Under the pieces are notes generated by a model. That model was not told where the DNA came from. It searched no databases and saw nothing but the letters and a program-made list of their open reading frames with translations. Both the position numbers and the translations under genes were made by a program. Below, piece by piece: positions 1 through 7,400 of a stretch of DNA of 9,930 bases. Positions within the stretch are counted from its first letter, which is position 1. Each line of letters begins with the position of its first letter. The DNA comes from Anaerolineae bacterium (GTDB taxonomy: Bacteria > Chloroflexota > Anaerolineae > B4-G1 > SLSP01): positions 1 to 9,930 of the forward strand of contig JAFGNI010000311.1 of the NCBI GenBank assembly GCA_016927095.1, read 5' to 3'.

Positions 1-291
1 GATCAGTTTCGCAGCGGACTCGGTCACATAGGGGACATCCGCTGTGTGGACGTAGACCTCATCGAACTGCCCGTTGCCTGCCGTGTGGTCGCGGTGACCG
101 TGCGTGTTGACCACCCATAGGGGCAGGTCCGTTAGGGTGGCTACATGGGCCTTCAGATCCCCCTCACCCCAGCCGGTATCGATCAGCAGCGCGTGGCCCT
201 CGCCGGCAACGAGGTAGACGACGCCGCCCCGTGGATCCACGATGTGCCATGTTTTAGGGGCTACAGCCGTTGTCTCGAATGTATCGGACAT
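1..291 (-). CDS. MBL-fold metallohydrolase, N-terminal part (runs off left edge)
   Basis: The first 97 residues of a metallo-beta-lactamase-fold hydrolase are present; the rest lies beyond base 1. The metal-binding signature HGHRDH (HxHxDH, residues 64-69, in the context NTHGHRDHTAGN) is intact and should supply ligands for a dinuclear metal centre. Upstream of it is the usual beta-strand pattern ending in LLIDTGWG (residues 35-42), whose Asp-Thr-Gly is typical of the family. The ATG at 291 is preceded by AAGGGAG with about 7 bases of spacing, which fixes the start. No signal peptide is seen, so the enzyme is probably cytoplasmic. Substrate cannot be assigned from this fragment: the family includes glyoxalase II, lactonases and many unassigned hydrolases. 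It is transcribed in the same direction as tldD/tldE but is separated from them by 335 bases containing strong hairpins, so it probably has its own promoter. Confidence 0.88.
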   Translation of the reverse strand, partial: MSDTFETTAVAPKTWHIVDPRGGVVYLVAGEGHALLIDTGWGEGDLKAHVATLTDLPLWVVNTHGHRDHTAGNGQFDEVYVHTADVPYVTESAAKLI

Positions 292-503
292 TCTAGGTCT
301 CCCTTCGTTGAGGTCACCGTTGTCTACCAAGGTTAGTCCCGCCGTAGCCTTTGGGCAAGCGCGCGATAAAACTAAGCGTGTGAAACACCTGTCGCCGCTG
401 CCGTCTGCTATGGGATGATATGGTCCTCACCTTCTTCCCAAAGCATATCCGGGTTGTAAGGAGGCAGACCATCGGGCCGCTGCGGTTTTCATGAGGGTAC
501 TGT

Positions 504-519
504 TGACCACTAGTGGTCA
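504..519. promoter_or_regulatory. Perfect 16-bp palindrome, possible operator
   Basis: TGACCACTAGTGGTCA is a perfect dyad of two 8-base halves. It lies 213 bases upstream of the MBL start and about 110 bases beyond the tldE stop. Length and symmetry fit a dimeric repressor site, but as a hairpin it would have no loop, so an RNA role is less likely. No regulator can be named and the distance from the MBL start is long for a simple operator. Confidence 0.3.
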
Positions 520-527
520 GTCAAGTT

Positions 528-603
528 GGTTCGTAGTAACCGCTTCAGCGGTTCTGTAGGCGCCGATAAGGCACCGGAACGACTGAAGTCGTTACTACAA
601 ACC
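528..603. repeat. Compound palindromic repeat: three hairpins inside 27-bp inverted arms
   Basis: Two 27-base arms (528-554 and 577-603) are inverted copies of each other with 22 of 27 positions matching. Each arm carries its own small hairpin with a 4-base TTCA/TGAA loop: AACCGC-TTCA-GCGGTT on the left and AACGAC-TGAA-GTCGTT on the right. Four of the five differences between arms fall in these stems as paired changes that keep the stems intact. The centre (about 560-575) forms a third imperfect hairpin, GGCGCC-GATAA-GGCACC. It begins 24 bases beyond the tldE stop and could also end the tldDE transcript. It resembles dispersed REP/MITE-like elements of Chloroflexota. There is only one copy in this window, so dispersal is not shown here. 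Confidence 0.65.
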
Positions 604-626
604 CCAAACATCAGCTTAAGTGTGCA

Positions 627-1922
627 CTAGCCTGTCACCACGTTCAAGCTATCAACCTGAATATACGGGTACACACCGTCGTGACAGAGAACGCCACTCA
701 CAGCCTCAGCTTCTGAGCTGATGGCGATGATCCGGTTCAGGGCATCAAAGACATTGCCGGTTACCATAATGTCCCTGACCAGTCCCACGATTTCGCCGTT
801 CTCGATCTTGTAGCCGACGCGAACGCCTATCGAGAAATCGCCGCTGACGGGATTTCCTTGCCCCAGACCCATCACGTAGCAGACCAACAGGCCCTCAGGT
901 GTGTTCTTGACGATATCTGCATAGGGCGTAGCGCCCGGCCGGATGGTGAGGTTTGTCGTGTCACGCCCTTCACCGTGTCCGGTGCTCTGCGCACCGGCTC
1001 TGCCCGCTGCGTCGAGGTCGTAGAGGAAGTTTCGCACAACGCCGTTTTCGATGAGAGGTAGGACCTGTCTTGGCACGCCCTCGTCGTCATACGTGCTGCT
1101 GCGCGATGCGTAGTCTATGAATGGGTCGTCGGTGAGCGAGAAACGCGCATCGGTGATCTGCCGGCCTATCTTACTGCCCAGCGATGAATACTCGGTTAGG
1201 ACGTGCTTGCCGTCCAAGCCAAGGCGCAGCGGTAGCAGCACCACATCCATCGCGATAGGGGCGAATATCACCGGCATAGGGCCAGATCGGATGGTGGCGT
1301 CGTTTTCGGCGTTGTGCAACATCTCGACAGTTCTATTGGCGATAGCGATGTGGTCCATCGCTCGCCGTCTGCTACTCTGTCCATACCACGCCTCGAACAT
1401 TTGGTGGTTGCGCATCCGCAACCCTAGTCCCCACTGCAAGAAGGATGTGCTCTGAGCGGTGAAACTCGCGCCACTGGAATTGGCAAACGCCTTGTTTTCC
1501 ACACTCTTACGAATGCCGCCTCTGAACGCAAGGGAGGGGTTGTAGGCCTTGATCACCGCCTGCATCTCACGTCCTGTTCGGATCATCTCTGCCTTGGTGA
1601 GCGCGACCACTGCTTCGTCATAGACCTTGACGTCCCTTCCTGGCCGGTAGCCTGGAAATCCATAGTGGCACGCTTGACCGAATTCGGCCACCTCCATGGC
1701 GCGGGCCACGATCCCATTGGGATCGTCAATGTCGGTCCCACGGGACGTGCCCACCTTGCCATCCAGCACGAGTCTGACACTGATCTCCGTGCTTTGTGAG
1801 GTTTCAGCTGACTTGAGCACGTCGTTCTCAAAGAAGATCTCTGTGGTCTCTGTTTGTGCGACGAGAGCCTGAGCGCCCTGTGCACGCTGCATAGCCCTGT
1901 CGACCAACTGATTGGTGATCAC
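627..1922 (-). CDS. tldE: TldE/PmbA-type subunit of TldD/TldE protease
   Basis: This 431-residue protein is a PmbA/TldE homologue, near the family's usual ~450 residues. TldE pairs with TldD in a cytoplasmic heterodimeric metalloprotease that cuts unfolded peptides; in E. coli the pair matures microcin B17 and degrades the CcdA antitoxin. As expected for TldE it lacks the HExxxH zinc motif. Recognisable segments are the N-terminal 'aEvfxe' strand region (about 20-45), SSGASFTAQSTSF near 150-160, and the C-terminal GDFSIGVRVGYKIENGE followed by VRDIMVTGNVFDAL, which mirrors VRDVVMSGNAFETL in the neighbouring TldD and shows the two are paralogues. The GTG start at 1922 overlaps the tldD stop by 4 bases (GTGA) and has GGGAGG about 6 bases upstream inside tldD, indicating translational coupling. 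The partners it acts on in this organism are unknown. Confidence 0.93.
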   Translation of the reverse strand: MITNQLVDRAMQRAQGAQALVAQTETTEIFFENDVLKSAETSQSTEISVRLVLDGKVGTSRGTDIDDPNGIVARAMEVAEFGQACHYGFPGYRPGRDVKVYDEAVVALTKAEMIRTGREMQAVIKAYNPSLAFRGGIRKSVENKAFANSSGASFTAQSTSFLQWGLGLRMRNHQMFEAWYGQSSRRRAMDHIAIANRTVEMLHNAENDATIRSGPMPVIFAPIAMDVVLLPLRLGLDGKHVLTEYSSLGSKIGRQITDARFSLTDDPFIDYASRSSTYDDEGVPRQVLPLIENGVVRNFLYDLDAAGRAGAQSTGHGEGRDTTNLTIRPGATPYADIVKNTPEGLLVCYVMGLGQGNPVSGDFSIGVRVGYKIENGEIVGLVRDIMVTGNVFDALNRIIAISSEAEAVSGVLCHDGVYPYIQVDSLNVVTG

Positions 1923-3286
1923 GATCTGCCTCCCACAACGACGTTCTGTACCCTAACGAAGGGTCCGCCCATACCAACGGGCAATGGGAAGTGCTGGTCG
2001 TACCCACACATGCCGCCCGGTCCCCATACTACGCGGTCACTTAGCATATCGATTTCCATCAGTGTCTCGAAAGCGTTGCCGCTCATCACCACATCCCTGA
2101 CCATCTCGGCGATTTGGCCATTCCGGATCATATAACCATACGCCGCGCTGAAGGTGAAGGAGCCCTGCGAGGTGGCTCCGCCGATATTGTCCACCGCGTA
2201 GACGCCCAACTTAATGTCCCTGATCATATCCTCAAAGGATGCTGTGCCTTTGTCAATGTAGGTATTGGACATACGTGTGATGGGCGGAAGGTGATAACCT
2301 ACAGCTCGCGCACTGCCGGTTGGCTGTTCATTCATGCTGGCTGCGGACTCGCGAGAGTGGAGACGTCCTGCCAGAATCCCATCACGGATCAGATAGGTTT
2401 TCTGTGTGGGGACACCCTCGTTGTCATACTTGCGTGTGCCGCGTTGGCCGGGCAGCGTCCCATCGTCGATGACATTCAGGATGTCCGAGCCGATCCGTCT
2501 GCCCAACTGCATGAACTGCCTTAGCTGCTCGTTCTGATGGATATGATCCGCTTCACTTAGGTGCCCAAAGGCTTCGTGTATGAACGAGCCGGCAAACTCG
2601 GGGTTTAGAATCACCGTGTAAGTGCCACCGGCGACCGGCGGCGCATCCAATAAGTCCACTGCGCGCCGGGCAATAGCTTCCGCTTCGCCTTGGAAGCCTT
2701 CGACCACCTGGAAACCTATGACACCGCCCAGATACGCAAACGCGGTCTGACCGTTTTCACCATGTCTCGCGTTGGCCCCGATATAGGCATACACATCAGG
2801 CTGCTCATCCACGATGTAGGTGCCCTCAGAATTGGCGTACCATGTCTTCCTGAAGCTATCTTCGTAACGTATCTCGGAGGATTTTACTTTCGGGTGATAA
2901 CCCAGGATGATATGGTTGTACTCTTCCAGCACCGCTTTCTTCTGAGCTAGAGAGATAGAGCGGAAGTCCCTTTCCAGTGCAACTGTGATCTCGTCGACCA
3001 CCCGCTCGACGTGCGCAAAATGGCTCTTCTCTCGGCTCACCAGGCGCGCTGATTCGCATGCTTCCTCAACGCGCCGGTTGAGGTTGTTGAGGTCGTTGAA
3101 CTTGGCATAGCCCCAGCCGCCTTTGACCAGCGCTCTCACAATGCCGCCGACAGTCTTGGATGTGCCGATATCTTCTAGCTCACCTTTACCCCCAAACCTA
3201 ATCTGTGAGGCGGTGACGTCCTCGATGCGAATGTCGGCGAACTCTGCATCACTTGTGCGTAGAGCATCCGTCAGTCTATCTCTCAT
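1919..3286 (-). CDS. tldD: TldD-type zinc metalloprotease subunit
   Basis: This is the catalytic subunit of the TldD/TldE peptidase, 455 residues from the chosen start (E. coli TldD is about 480). The zinc site is visible: HEAFGH at residues 237-242 (HExxxH), followed by SEAD at 244-247, with the distal cysteine ligand in GGMCGYDQ at C427. The enzyme acts in the cytoplasm on unstructured peptides threaded into the heterodimer cleft. A longer frame opens at a GTG at 3310, but GAAGGAG lies inside that extension, 8 bases before ATG 3286, so the ATG is preferred. The stop overlaps the tldE start, giving a two-gene operon. A TACAAT hexamer on the minus strand (3380-3375) could be a -10 element but has no good -35. 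No key catalytic residue is missing, so the pair looks functional. Confidence 0.95.
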   Translation of the reverse strand: MRDRLTDALRTSDAEFADIRIEDVTASQIRFGGKGELEDIGTSKTVGGIVRALVKGGWGYAKFNDLNNLNRRVEEACESARLVSREKSHFAHVERVVDEITVALERDFRSISLAQKKAVLEEYNHIILGYHPKVKSSEIRYEDSFRKTWYANSEGTYIVDEQPDVYAYIGANARHGENGQTAFAYLGGVIGFQVVEGFQGEAEAIARRAVDLLDAPPVAGGTYTVILNPEFAGSFIHEAFGHLSEADHIHQNEQLRQFMQLGRRIGSDILNVIDDGTLPGQRGTRKYDNEGVPTQKTYLIRDGILAGRLHSRESAASMNEQPTGSARAVGYHLPPITRMSNTYIDKGTASFEDMIRDIKLGVYAVDNIGGATSQGSFTFSAAYGYMIRNGQIAEMVRDVVMSGNAFETLMEIDMLSDRVVWGPGGMCGYDQHFPLPVGMGGPFVRVQNVVVGGRS

Positions 3287-3531
3287 TGCGCCGGCTCCTT
3301 CAAGGGACACTGGATCTCACGGGGAATCTCAGAGAGAGGAAGCTAGTGGCCGGGAGTCCTGTCTGCAAGTATCAATTGTAGTACTGTTCGACGAGCTCTG
3401 CCACGCGAGTGCGGGAATCTCTCGATGCTGCAGCACGGTGACGCCAGCGGCTCAGCACTGAGAGATCGTGCTGGTCGGGGTCTGCCGCGACGAGGCGAGG
3501 TGGTAGGCTCCGGATGCTGACCCAGCGGCGT

Positions 3532-3553
3532 ATGCGCGCTACATGCGCGCTAC
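3532..3553. repeat. Tandem 11-bp direct repeat
   Basis: ATGCGCGCTAC occurs twice with no gap (3532-3542 and 3543-3553). The second copy forms part of the left arm of the adjacent hairpin, so the duplication could offer alternative pairing for the right arm at 3569-3582. Confidence 0.6.
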
Positions 3554-3582
3554 GCCTGAGGTTGTCGTCTCAAGCGTAGCGC
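3547..3582. terminator. 14-bp-stem hairpin, possible terminator of the repeat-protein gene
   Basis: Arms GCGCTACGCCTGAG (3547-3560) and CTCAAGCGTAGCGC (3569-3582) pair over 14 positions with one mismatch or wobble and an 8-base loop. It starts 34 bases beyond the stop of the minus-strand repeat-protein gene. In the minus direction no U tract follows. In the plus direction ACGCGC then TTTTCTCT follows, but no plus-strand gene lies upstream. It may therefore be a factor-dependent terminator, an mRNA-stabilising structure, or a control element for tldD. Confidence 0.4.
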
Positions 3583-3615
3583 ACGCGCTTTTCTCTACTC
3601 ACCAGGCAAGTGCCG

Positions 3616-4026
3616 CTATTTGGAGCTATCCGCTATAGGCGCGAAGCCGTAGCCCCCCGCGTAGCGGAGCTCGTGGTCCAGGAAGTCGAAGTCGGCGCCC
3701 CGCTCAACGCGGGGCTCGGGCACCAATCCGTAGCCACCGGCGTAGCGCAACTCGTGGTCCAGGAAGTCGAAGGCTGCCCCTCGTGCGGCGGCAGGTGCGG
3801 GCCCTAGGCCGTAGCCGCCGGCGTAGCGCAGCTCGTGGTCCACGAAGTCGAAGTCGGCGCCCCGGATAAGGGCTGCGGCGTTGGCCGCCCGGCCGGTGAC
3901 CGCTTGGCCCAGAGCGATTTCCATTGATGGGCGGTTGGCCGCAATGGCCACCACGATGCCGACTAGCAGCAGCGCTAGAACTGCCCCTACGAAATACCGC
4001 ATCTTGCCAGTTGCATATGTCAACAT
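3616..4026 (-). CDS. Exported or membrane-anchored protein with three 27-residue repeats
   Basis: I do not recognise this 136-residue protein. The ATG at 4026 follows GGAGG with a spacing of about 7; an in-frame ATG at 4047 lies upstream of that site and is rejected. Residues 10-30 form one hydrophobic segment preceded by Lys8 and Arg10 and ending AIA-A-NRP, which fits a signal peptide (AxA cleavage near 29) or an N-in anchor. After a 24-residue linker come three head-to-tail repeats (residues 55-81, 82-108, 109-136) with core FDFLDHELRYAGGYG, starting RGA and ending in a Pro/Ala-rich spacer. Of the first 20 codons of the unit, seven vary only synonymously among copies and three change the residue (D/A, V/L, L/F), so the peptide sequence appears constrained. 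There are no cysteines in the repeats. It lies upstream of tldD in the same direction and divergent from the BTAD regulator. It might be a structural or adhesive repeat protein, or a multi-copy peptide precursor. Confidence 0.75.
   Translation of the reverse strand: MLTYATGKMRYFVGAVLALLLVGIVVAIAANRPSMEIALGQAVTGRAANAAALIRGADFDFVDHELRYAGGYGLGPAPAAARGAAFDFLDHELRYAGGYGLVPEPRVERGADFDFLDHELRYAGGYGFAPIADSSK
3619..3864 (-). repeat. Three in-frame 81-bp tandem repeats
   Basis: The units run on the minus strand from 3864 to 3784, 3783 to 3703 and 3702 to 3619; the last has one extra codon. Each encodes one 27-residue unit of the small exported protein. Differences are concentrated in third codon positions, so the array is older than a recent slippage event and is kept at the protein level. 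Confidence 0.85.
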
Positions 4027-4278
4027 TTCACACCTCCACGCTTTCATCGGTCCTGTCCAACAGAGGATAACGCGCGCTAGGCGCGTCCCCCTCAGCTTCC
4101 TACGACATGGCTCTGCCCAACTGGCCTGTCCGCGCAGGGATCAGCCCGTGGGTCCGCCTTGCGTTCTATGTCCAGGATACCTGCCCGGCGGAGAGAGAAC
4201 GTGCCGCTATCGTGACGAGGGCGCTAGCGCCTGAGATACCGGGTGCCTTTCGAGGCGCATGATGCCTCGCCGGCCTTG

Positions 4279-4291
4279 CCTGTCCGACAGG
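4279..4291. promoter_or_regulatory. 13-base palindrome with CCTGTCC, candidate operator
   Basis: CCTGTC-C-GACAGG is a perfect dyad around a single central base, 47 bases upstream of the plus-strand -35 box. A degenerate relative, CCTGTCCAACAGAGG, starts at 4052 just upstream of the minus-strand repeat gene, and a half-site occurs at 4125. The sites could bind a dimeric regulator, possibly the BTAD protein encoded next door, but nothing in the sequence proves this. Confidence 0.3.
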
Positions 4292-4337
4292 ATGAAATGC
4301 GGAGCCGCTCGGTATGACAGCTGCGCTGGGCTTGGGC

Positions 4338-4366
4338 TTGAAGGGGCACCGTAGACGTCGTATACT
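4338..4366 (+). promoter_or_regulatory. Sigma70-type promoter of the BTAD regulator
   Basis: TTGAAG (4338-4343) and TATACT (4361-4366) are separated by exactly 17 bases. Transcription would start near 4373, giving a leader of about 40 bases before the GTG at 4413. The -10 box is flanked by the inverted hexamers CCGTAG (4349-4354) and CTACGG (4371-4376), a position suited to repression or autoregulation. Confidence 0.6.
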
Positions 4367-4412
4367 GAGACTACGGTTGCGGCGCAGGTGCGCTTATCGA
4401 GTAGGAGGTCGT

Positions 4413-7400
4413 GTGGCCAGACTGACCGTTCGTCTGCTGGGTGCCTTCCAGGTCACGCTGGAGGGCGAACCCGTCGACGGCTTCCGCTCGGATAAGGTAC
4501 GAGCGCTGCTGGCCTACCTCTGCGTCGCATCGGACGGACCTCATCGCCGCGAGAAGCTGGCCGGGCTGTTGTGGCCCGATTCGTCCGAGAGCGCTGCGCG
4601 CACCAACCTACGGCAGGCACTGGCCGATCTGCGCCAGGTGATCGGTGACGATGATGCCGCGCCGCCGTTTTTTCATATCTCCCGACAGACGATCCAGTTC
4701 AACCAAGGGAGCAATGCGTGGGTCGATGTAGCCGCCTTTGCAGCCCTCACCGCCCGACCTCGCACCATCGAGCGACTTGAGGAAGCGGTAGCCCTGTATC
4801 GTGGCGAGTTCTTGGAGGGTTTTTCGCTGCCTGACAGCCCGCCCTTCGAGGAATGGGCCCTGCTCCAGCGCGAGCAGAGCCACCGGCTGGGGATCGCAGC
4901 GCTGCACGACCTGATCGAGACCTACGCCGAGCGGGGCGATCTCGAACGCGCCCTCCAGCGGACCTGGGACGTCCTGGAGCTCGACCCCTGGCGAGAGCAG
5001 GCCCATCGGTGGGCGATGCGGTTGATGGCCCTCACCGGGCAACGGGCGGCGGCGCTGGCGCAGTACGAGACTTGTCGCGGAATGCTGGCAGAGGAGTTCG
5101 GGGTTGATCCCGCCACAGAAACAACGGCGCTGTACGAGGAGATCCGCTCTGGAGGGCTAGGCACAGCTGCACCGATCGTCGCTCCAGAGTGCGCCGCTGC
5201 TGGTGAGCTGCCGGCCTCGTTGATCCCCTTTGTGGGTCGGGAGCGGGAGCTCGAACAGGTGACCGGTCTGCTCCAAGATCCTGTCTCTCGGTTGGTGACG
5301 CTCTTCGGTCCCGGTGGGAGCGGCAAGACCCGGTTGATCGTGGAGGCGGCCCGGATTGTGGGGGAGCACTTCGCCGACGGCGTGTATTTTGTCTCCCTAG
5401 CTCCCGTGGCATCGGCTGACGCCGTGGTGCCCACCTTGGCACAAGCCCTTGGATTCTGTTTCTCGCCCGCTGAGGGCACAGTCCACCACATGCCGCGCGA
5501 ACAACTGCTCACATACCTCCGCGGGAAGCAGATGCTCTTGATCCTAGACAACTTCGAGCATCTGCTCGCGGGCGCTTCTGTGGTGGCGGACATCCTCACG
5601 AAGGCGCCGGGCGTTAAGGTGGCGATCACCTCTCGGGCCAAGCTGAACCTGCGAGGAGAGCAAGTGTTTCCCTTGGTTGGGATGGAGTACCCGGCGCCGA
5701 AGGTAGGCGCGGAGCCCGTGCCGACGGGACCTGAGGATATGGCAGCTTACAGCGCGATTAGGCTCTTTCTGCAGAGCGCGCGCCAGGCGCGGCCTGACTT
5801 CGAAGCAACCGGCCGGGAACTTGGAGAGATCGCGCGGATCTGTCATCTGGTGCAGGGCATGCCGCTGGGCATCCTCCTGGCGGCGGCATGGGTGGACGTG
5901 CTGACGGTTGTGGAGATCGCTGCCGAGGTCGAGAAGAGCCTCGACTTCCTCGAGAGCGAGTGGCGGGAGGTGCCCGATCGGCAGCGCAGCCTGCGCGCCG
6001 TCTTTGATCACTCGTGGTCGCTGCTGACGGACCGGGAACGGGCAGTATTCCAGGCGCTATCCGTCTTCCGTGGGGGTTTCACCCGGGAGGCGGCGGAGGC
6101 GGTGGGCGCCTCTCTGCGCGACCTGCAGAATCTGGCCGGCAAGTCGTTCCTGCAGCAGATGCCAGCGTCAGGCCGGTACGAGGTGCACGAGCTCCTGCGC
6201 CAGTACGCGTCCGAGAGACTGACCACATCCCCCGCAGCCGAGACGGCTGCCCGCGACCGGCACAGTGCCCACTACGTCGCGGCACTGGCGCACTTCGCCG
6301 CAGACTTGACCGGCCCCCGGCAGCAGGCGGCCCTAGCCGAGGTCCAGGCGGACAGTGAGAACGCTCGCGTTGCCTGGGAGTGGGCGGTGGCACACGGACA
6401 GATCGATCGACTGGATCGCGCGATGGATGGGCTGGCCCACTTCTATCACCGGCGCGGGCGGTACCAGGAAGGGGAGGCGGCGTTCCGGACGGCGACCGAG
6501 CGATTCGCCACCGCAGGCCGGCCTGGCTCCCGAAGCGTTCAGACCCCGGCAGCGGCGGCGGACAGACTTCGCGTGTGGACGCGGGCCCTCACCTGGCAGG
6601 CTTACTTCAGCCGGGCCCTAGGCCGCCGGGAACTGGCAACGCAACTTCGCGAGCAGGCTGCGGGGCTCTTGGAACGGCCCGAGTTGGCGGACCATGAGAC
6701 GCGCGCGGAACGCGCACTCCTCTATCAGCATATGGGGCGCGCTGTCTTCCTCTCTGACTACGAGCAGGCACGGCATTATCTGGAGGAAAGCCTCAATCTG
6801 TACCGGGAGCTCGGTGATGTCTGGAGCACGGCGGCTGCCCAACACTCGCTTGGCACGGCCGCCCTCTTCCGCGGGGCTTACGCCGATGCCAGGCACGCGC
6901 TGGAGGAGAGCCTCAAGCTGTCTCGGGGCCTGGATGACCAGGAGAGCATAGCGTGGAACATGGCGGATCTGACCTTCATCGCCCTATTCCAGGGCCGTTT
7001 CGAGGAGGGTCTGCGTCTTGCGCGCGACAGCCGGGCTATCACGCAGGCCTTGGGCGGTCTGGAGGGGATTGGCCTTGGGTTGCTTGCGCTGGGCGCGGCA
7101 CTGCTGTATACCGGTGAACTCTCGCAGGCCCACGCGGCGCTGCAAGCCTCCCTGCGCGCCTTCAATGAGCTGGGACGTCGCGGCTGGATCACCCTTGCAC
7201 ACGCGGGTCTCAGCCGCACACATCTGCACCTAGGCCGGTATGACGAAGCCCGTGTCCATGCCGAGAGGGCCCTTGCGCATGCCGAGGAGACGGCTCTGCG
7301 ACTTAGGGTGGGCCAAGCCCTTGTTTTGTTGGGATGGGTGGCGGTGGCGCAAGAGGCCTACGACAAGGCCCATCTGCTGCTGGAGGGAGCTATGGCTATC

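Larger units (their letters stand above)
292..626. other. Intergenic region between tldE and MBL gene
   Basis: No gene is supported here. The segment holds a compound three-hairpin repeat (528-603) and a perfect 16-bp palindrome (504-519), listed separately. The stretch 300-500 should contain the promoter of the minus-strand MBL gene, but I see no convincing -35/-10 pair in that direction. Short reading frames across the region lack ribosome-binding sites and recognisable protein content. Confidence 0.6.
3287..3615. other. Intergenic region upstream of tldD
   Basis: No gene is supported in these 329 bases. They contain the tldD ribosome-binding site, a possible minus-strand -10 (TACAAT, 3380-3375) without a clear -35, a tandem 11-bp repeat (3532-3553) and a 14-bp-stem hairpin (3547-3582). 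Frames that cross the region continue as antisense of tldD or of the repeat-protein gene and have no ribosome-binding site. Confidence 0.55.
4027..4412. other. Divergent control region between repeat protein and regulator
   Basis: These 386 bases separate two divergently read genes and should hold both promoters. The plus-strand promoter (4338-4366) is listed separately; I see no convincing minus-strand promoter. CCTGTCC occurs three times (4052, 4125 and 4279), the last within a perfect 13-base palindrome with a one-base centre (CCTGTC-C-GACAGG, 4279-4291). Two further dyads are GGCGCTAGCGCC (4220-4231) and CGAGGC-7-GCCTCG (4251-4269). This density of dyads suggests a regulated region. The Arg-rich reading frame at 4314-4412 is not considered coding. 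Confidence 0.5.

Noticed and set aside
145..336. Plus-strand 63-residue open frame at the left end
   Set aside because: It is antisense to the MBL gene, whose HxHxDH motif and ribosome-binding site clearly mark the minus strand as coding.
1117..1455. Plus-strand 112-residue open frame within tldE
   Set aside because: It is antisense to a well-conserved coding region and has no ribosome-binding site or recognisable content.
3287..3310. GTG-initiated extension of TldD by 8 residues
   Set aside because: The Shine-Dalgarno GAAGGAG lies inside this extension at ideal distance from the ATG at 3286, and the extra residues are not family-like.
3619..3864. CRISPR array reading of the 81-bp repeats
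   Set aside because: The repeats are directly adjacent with no unique spacers, are in frame, and vary mainly at third codon positions, so they are protein-coding repeats.
4027..4047. Upstream ATG giving a 143-residue version of the repeat protein
   Set aside because: The GGAGG site lies between this ATG and the ATG at 4026, so the latter is the better start; the extension would also put extra residues before the hydrophobic segment.
4314..4412. Arg-rich N-terminal extension of the BTAD regulator
   Set aside because: A sigma70-type promoter lies within it, a good ribosome-binding site precedes GTG 4413, and the conserved family N-terminus begins at that GTG.
4922..5641. Minus-strand 239-residue open frame
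   Set aside because: It is antisense to the ATPase domain of the regulator, has low-complexity Ser/Arg/Pro-rich content typical of GC-rich shadow frames, and shows no recognisable domain.
5544..6011. Minus-strand 155-residue open frame
   Set aside because: It is antisense to conserved NB-ARC motifs and rich in His/Arg/Gln, as expected from the reverse complement of GC-rich coding sequence.
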